Positions 23,156 to 24,601 of a DNA stretch of 24,601 bases are shown here, in pieces (within the stretch, counting starts at the first letter, position 1; the number at the start of each line of letters is the position of its first letter). The position numbers were made by a program, and so were the translations under genes. The stretch covers positions 1 to 24,601 of the forward strand of contig JAZADL010000022.1 in assembly GCA_036123635.1 (NCBI GenBank). Reading direction: 5' to 3'. This DNA is from UBA9410 sp036123635 (GTDB lineage: Bacteria > Actinomycetota > Acidimicrobiia > Acidimicrobiales > MedAcidi-G1). A model generated the notes under the pieces. The model ran no database searches and was not told the DNA's origin. It was given only the letters and a program-made list of their open reading frames with translations.

Positions 23156-24271
23156 ATGACCGAACCGGCAACCCACCACACGATCCCCCCATGGGTCCGT
23201 CGTGCCGTGGTGACCCTGATGGCCGGCCTAGCCGGCTTGTGGGTCCTTCGGGGTGTCGTCAGTTCATTGCGACCCCTGCTGCTGGTCCTACTGGTGTCGT
23301 TCTTTGTCTCTTTTGCCCTCGAACCGGCCGTCAACCGATTGGAACGAGCTGGCCTCCGTCGGGGCCCAGGCACGGCCCTCGTAATGCTGGCCGTGGTCGG
23401 CGCCCTCGGTGGCTTCGGCGTGCAGGTGGGAAGTCTGCTGGCCGAGCAGGTCACCGACTTCAGCGAGAACGTGCCCCGCTACCTGGAGGACATCGACGGC
23501 TGGTTGGAGGACAGCTTCGGTATCCAAAACGCCACGGCCGACCTTCGGGCCGACTACGACACTGGCGCCCTGGCCCAACGGCTAGGAGACGTGGCCGACG
23601 ACCTGGCCCGCTTTGGAACCACGGTGGCAAACGTCCTGTTCCAGTTGTTCACCATTGGACTCTTCACGTTCTACTTGGTGGCCGAGGGTCCGAAACTTCG
23701 CCGCTTGATCTGCTCTTTTCTGGCCGAGCGACACCAACGCCACGTGCTGGAAGTTTGGGACCTGGCCATAGAGAAGACCGGCGGCTACATACTCTCCCGC
23801 AGCATCCTGGCCCTGGGCTCCTCGCTCGTCCACTGGGCGGCCTTCGAACTGATCGGCCTGCCGTCCTCGCTGGCTCTGGCCCTCTGGGTGGGCGTCATGT
23901 CCCAGTTCGTCCCCGTGGTCGGCACCTACATCGCCGGGGCCCTTCCCCTGGTCATCGCTCTACTGGGTAACCCGGCAGACGGCCTATGGGTCATAGTCGT
24001 GGTAGCCATCTACCAGCAGTTCGAGAACTACTTGCTCGCCCCCCGGATCACCTCCCACACCATGCAGTTGCACGTGGCGGTGGCTTTCGGGGCCGTGATC
24101 GCTGGCTCGGCTGTCCTCGGCGTGGTCGGTGCCTTGTTGGCCCTGCCGGCCGCGGCGACCATCCAGTCGGTGATCGCCGCCGAGGCCGAACGGCACGAGG
24201 TTGCTGAACACCTGATCGCTGAGAGCAGCCAGCGGCGGGGACATGGCCCCTCCGGCGGCCAGGAACACTGA
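23156..24271 (+). CDS. AI-2E family (PerM/YtvI/TqsA-like) membrane transporter
   Basis: This is a multi-spanning cytoplasmic membrane protein of the AI-2E transporter family (PF01594-type); members export or exchange small solutes and their substrates cannot be read from sequence. The protein has 371 residues with about seven to eight hydrophobic segments (near 18-35, 38-55, 72-95, 155-177, 213-245, 250-272, 277-290 and 308-335). Family motifs are ALEPAVNRLERAGLRRG, SQFVPVVGTYIAGALPLVIA and YQQFENYLLAPRITSHTMQL. A non-membrane region (about 96-150) follows the third segment. No clear ribosome binding site precedes the ATG at 23156. A very weak CTGAGG-N17-TAGCGT pair ending at 23104 is the only promoter-like site I see. 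It is the only plus-strand gene, convergent with rpsJ and divergent from rplC. Confidence 0.93.
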   Translation: MTEPATHHTIPPWVRRAVVTLMAGLAGLWVLRGVVSSLRPLLLVLLVSFFVSFALEPAVNRLERAGLRRGPGTALVMLAVVGALGGFGVQVGSLLAEQVTDFSENVPRYLEDIDGWLEDSFGIQNATADLRADYDTGALAQRLGDVADDLARFGTTVANVLFQLFTIGLFTFYLVAEGPKLRRLICSFLAERHQRHVLEVWDLAIEKTGGYILSRSILALGSSLVHWAAFELIGLPSSLALALWVGVMSQFVPVVGTYIAGALPLVIALLGNPADGLWVIVVVAIYQQFENYLLAPRITSHTMQLHVAVAFGAVIAGSAVLGVVGALLALPAAATIQSVIAAEAERHEVAEHLIAESSQRRGHGPSGGQEH

Positions 24272-24285
24272 GCCAAACAAGCAGG

Positions 24286-24304
24286 AGCGCCCTGAGGGGA
24301 CGCT
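24286..24304. terminator. Weak hairpin between convergent AI-2E gene and rpsJ
   Basis: AGCGCCC / GGGGACGCT form a stem with one mismatch and a short loop in the 70-base gap between the two stop codons. On the minus strand the hairpin is followed by CCTGCTTGTTTGG, which is moderately T-rich, so it would fit the end of the rpsJ transcript better than that of the plus-strand gene. The stem is short and the T-run interrupted. Confidence 0.3.
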
Positions 24305-24341
24305 TCGTGCACTCGATCGACCGGCAGCCGACCCGGGGTGG

Positions 24342-24601
24342 TTAAGCCTGTTGGATCTTGATCTCGATGTCGACGCCGGCTGGAAGGTCCAGGCGTTGTA
24401 GCGAGTCCACCGTCTTGGGTGAGGGGTTCAGGATGTCGAGCAGGCGCTTGTGGATGCGCATCTCGAAGTGCTCGCGGGAGTCCTTGTCCTTGAAGGGACC
24501 ACGGATGACCGTGTAGCGGTGCTTCTCGGTCGGCAGGGGAACAGGTCCCCGAAGGTCGGCCTGGGTGCGTCGAACCGTCTCGACGATCTTCTTCGTCGAC
24601 T
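24342..24601 (-). CDS. rpsJ: Small ribosomal subunit protein uS10, 5' part beyond the window
   Basis: S10 (NusE) is a 30S head protein and also joins the NusB antitermination complex. About 86 C-terminal codons are present, ending in TAA at 24342. The visible protein has KKIVETVRRTQADLRGPVPL, PTEKHRYTVIRGPFKDKDSR, EHFEMRIHKRLLDILNPSPK and TVDSLQRLDLPAGVDIEIK, with the end IQQA. These match S10 throughout. Only about 15-20 N-terminal residues are missing. It would normally be followed directly by rplC; here a convergent membrane-protein gene intervenes. Upstream genes (probably the tuf/fusA cluster) are outside the window. Confidence 0.96.
   Translation of the reverse strand, partial: STKKIVETVRRTQADLRGPVPLPTEKHRYTVIRGPFKDKDSREHFEMRIHKRLLDILNPSPKTVDSLQRLDLPAGVDIEIKIQQA

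Noticed and set aside
23100..24341. Mobile element carrying the AI-2E gene between rpsJ and rplC
   Set aside because: No transposase, integrase, terminal inverted repeats or target duplications are visible, and base composition looks like the surroundings.

Overview
This window comes from a GC-rich bacterial chromosome, most likely an actinobacterium. I infer the Acidimicrobiia lineage from the general look of the proteins, GTG/TTG start use, acidic C-terminal tails on ribosomal proteins and the rplM-rpsI-glmM-glmS-acpS-nnr neighbourhood; this is not proven. Almost everything is on the minus strand, so the biological order runs from high to low coordinates.

Region by region in transcription order: (1) the 3' end of rpsJ (S10) at the right edge (24342-24601). 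(2) A lone plus-strand gene for an AI-2E/PerM-type membrane protein (23156-24271) convergent with rpsJ. It separates rpsJ from the rest of the S10 operon. (3) A 339-bp non-coding stretch (22817-23155) with a candidate promoter and a chain of inverted repeats upstream of rplC. (4) A tightly packed S10-spc run: rplC-rplD-rplW-rplB-rpsS-rplV-rpsC-rplP-rpmC-rpsQ-rplN-rplX-rplE-rpsN-rpsH-rplF-rplR-rpsE-rpmD-rplO-secY-adk, with most junctions overlapping or only a few bases apart. (5) A 170-bp gap with inverted repeats and a candidate promoter, then the alpha-type run infA-rpmJ-rpsM-rpsK-rpsD-rpoA-rplQ-truA. (6) A further gap with a candidate promoter, then rplM-rpsI-glmM-glmS-acpS-nnr, the last gene leaving the window at the left edge.

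The genes supply most of the ribosome (decoding-centre, tunnel and peptidyl-transferase proteins), the RNA polymerase alpha subunit, IF-1, SecY for membrane insertion, adenylate kinase for nucleotide balance and TruA for tRNA modification. The last segment links ribosome production to UDP-GlcNAc supply (GlmS makes glucosamine-6-P, GlmM isomerises it), lipid synthesis (AcpS) and NAD(P)H repair (Nnr).

Most of the window is conserved housekeeping DNA. The points that stand out are the opposite-strand membrane gene between rpsJ and rplC, the structured leader of rplC, a GlmS nearly twice the normal length, an apparent CTG start for infA, and a long acidic, internally duplicated, His-rich tail on L22. 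I found no CRISPR array, tRNA, rRNA, insertion sequence or phage gene.
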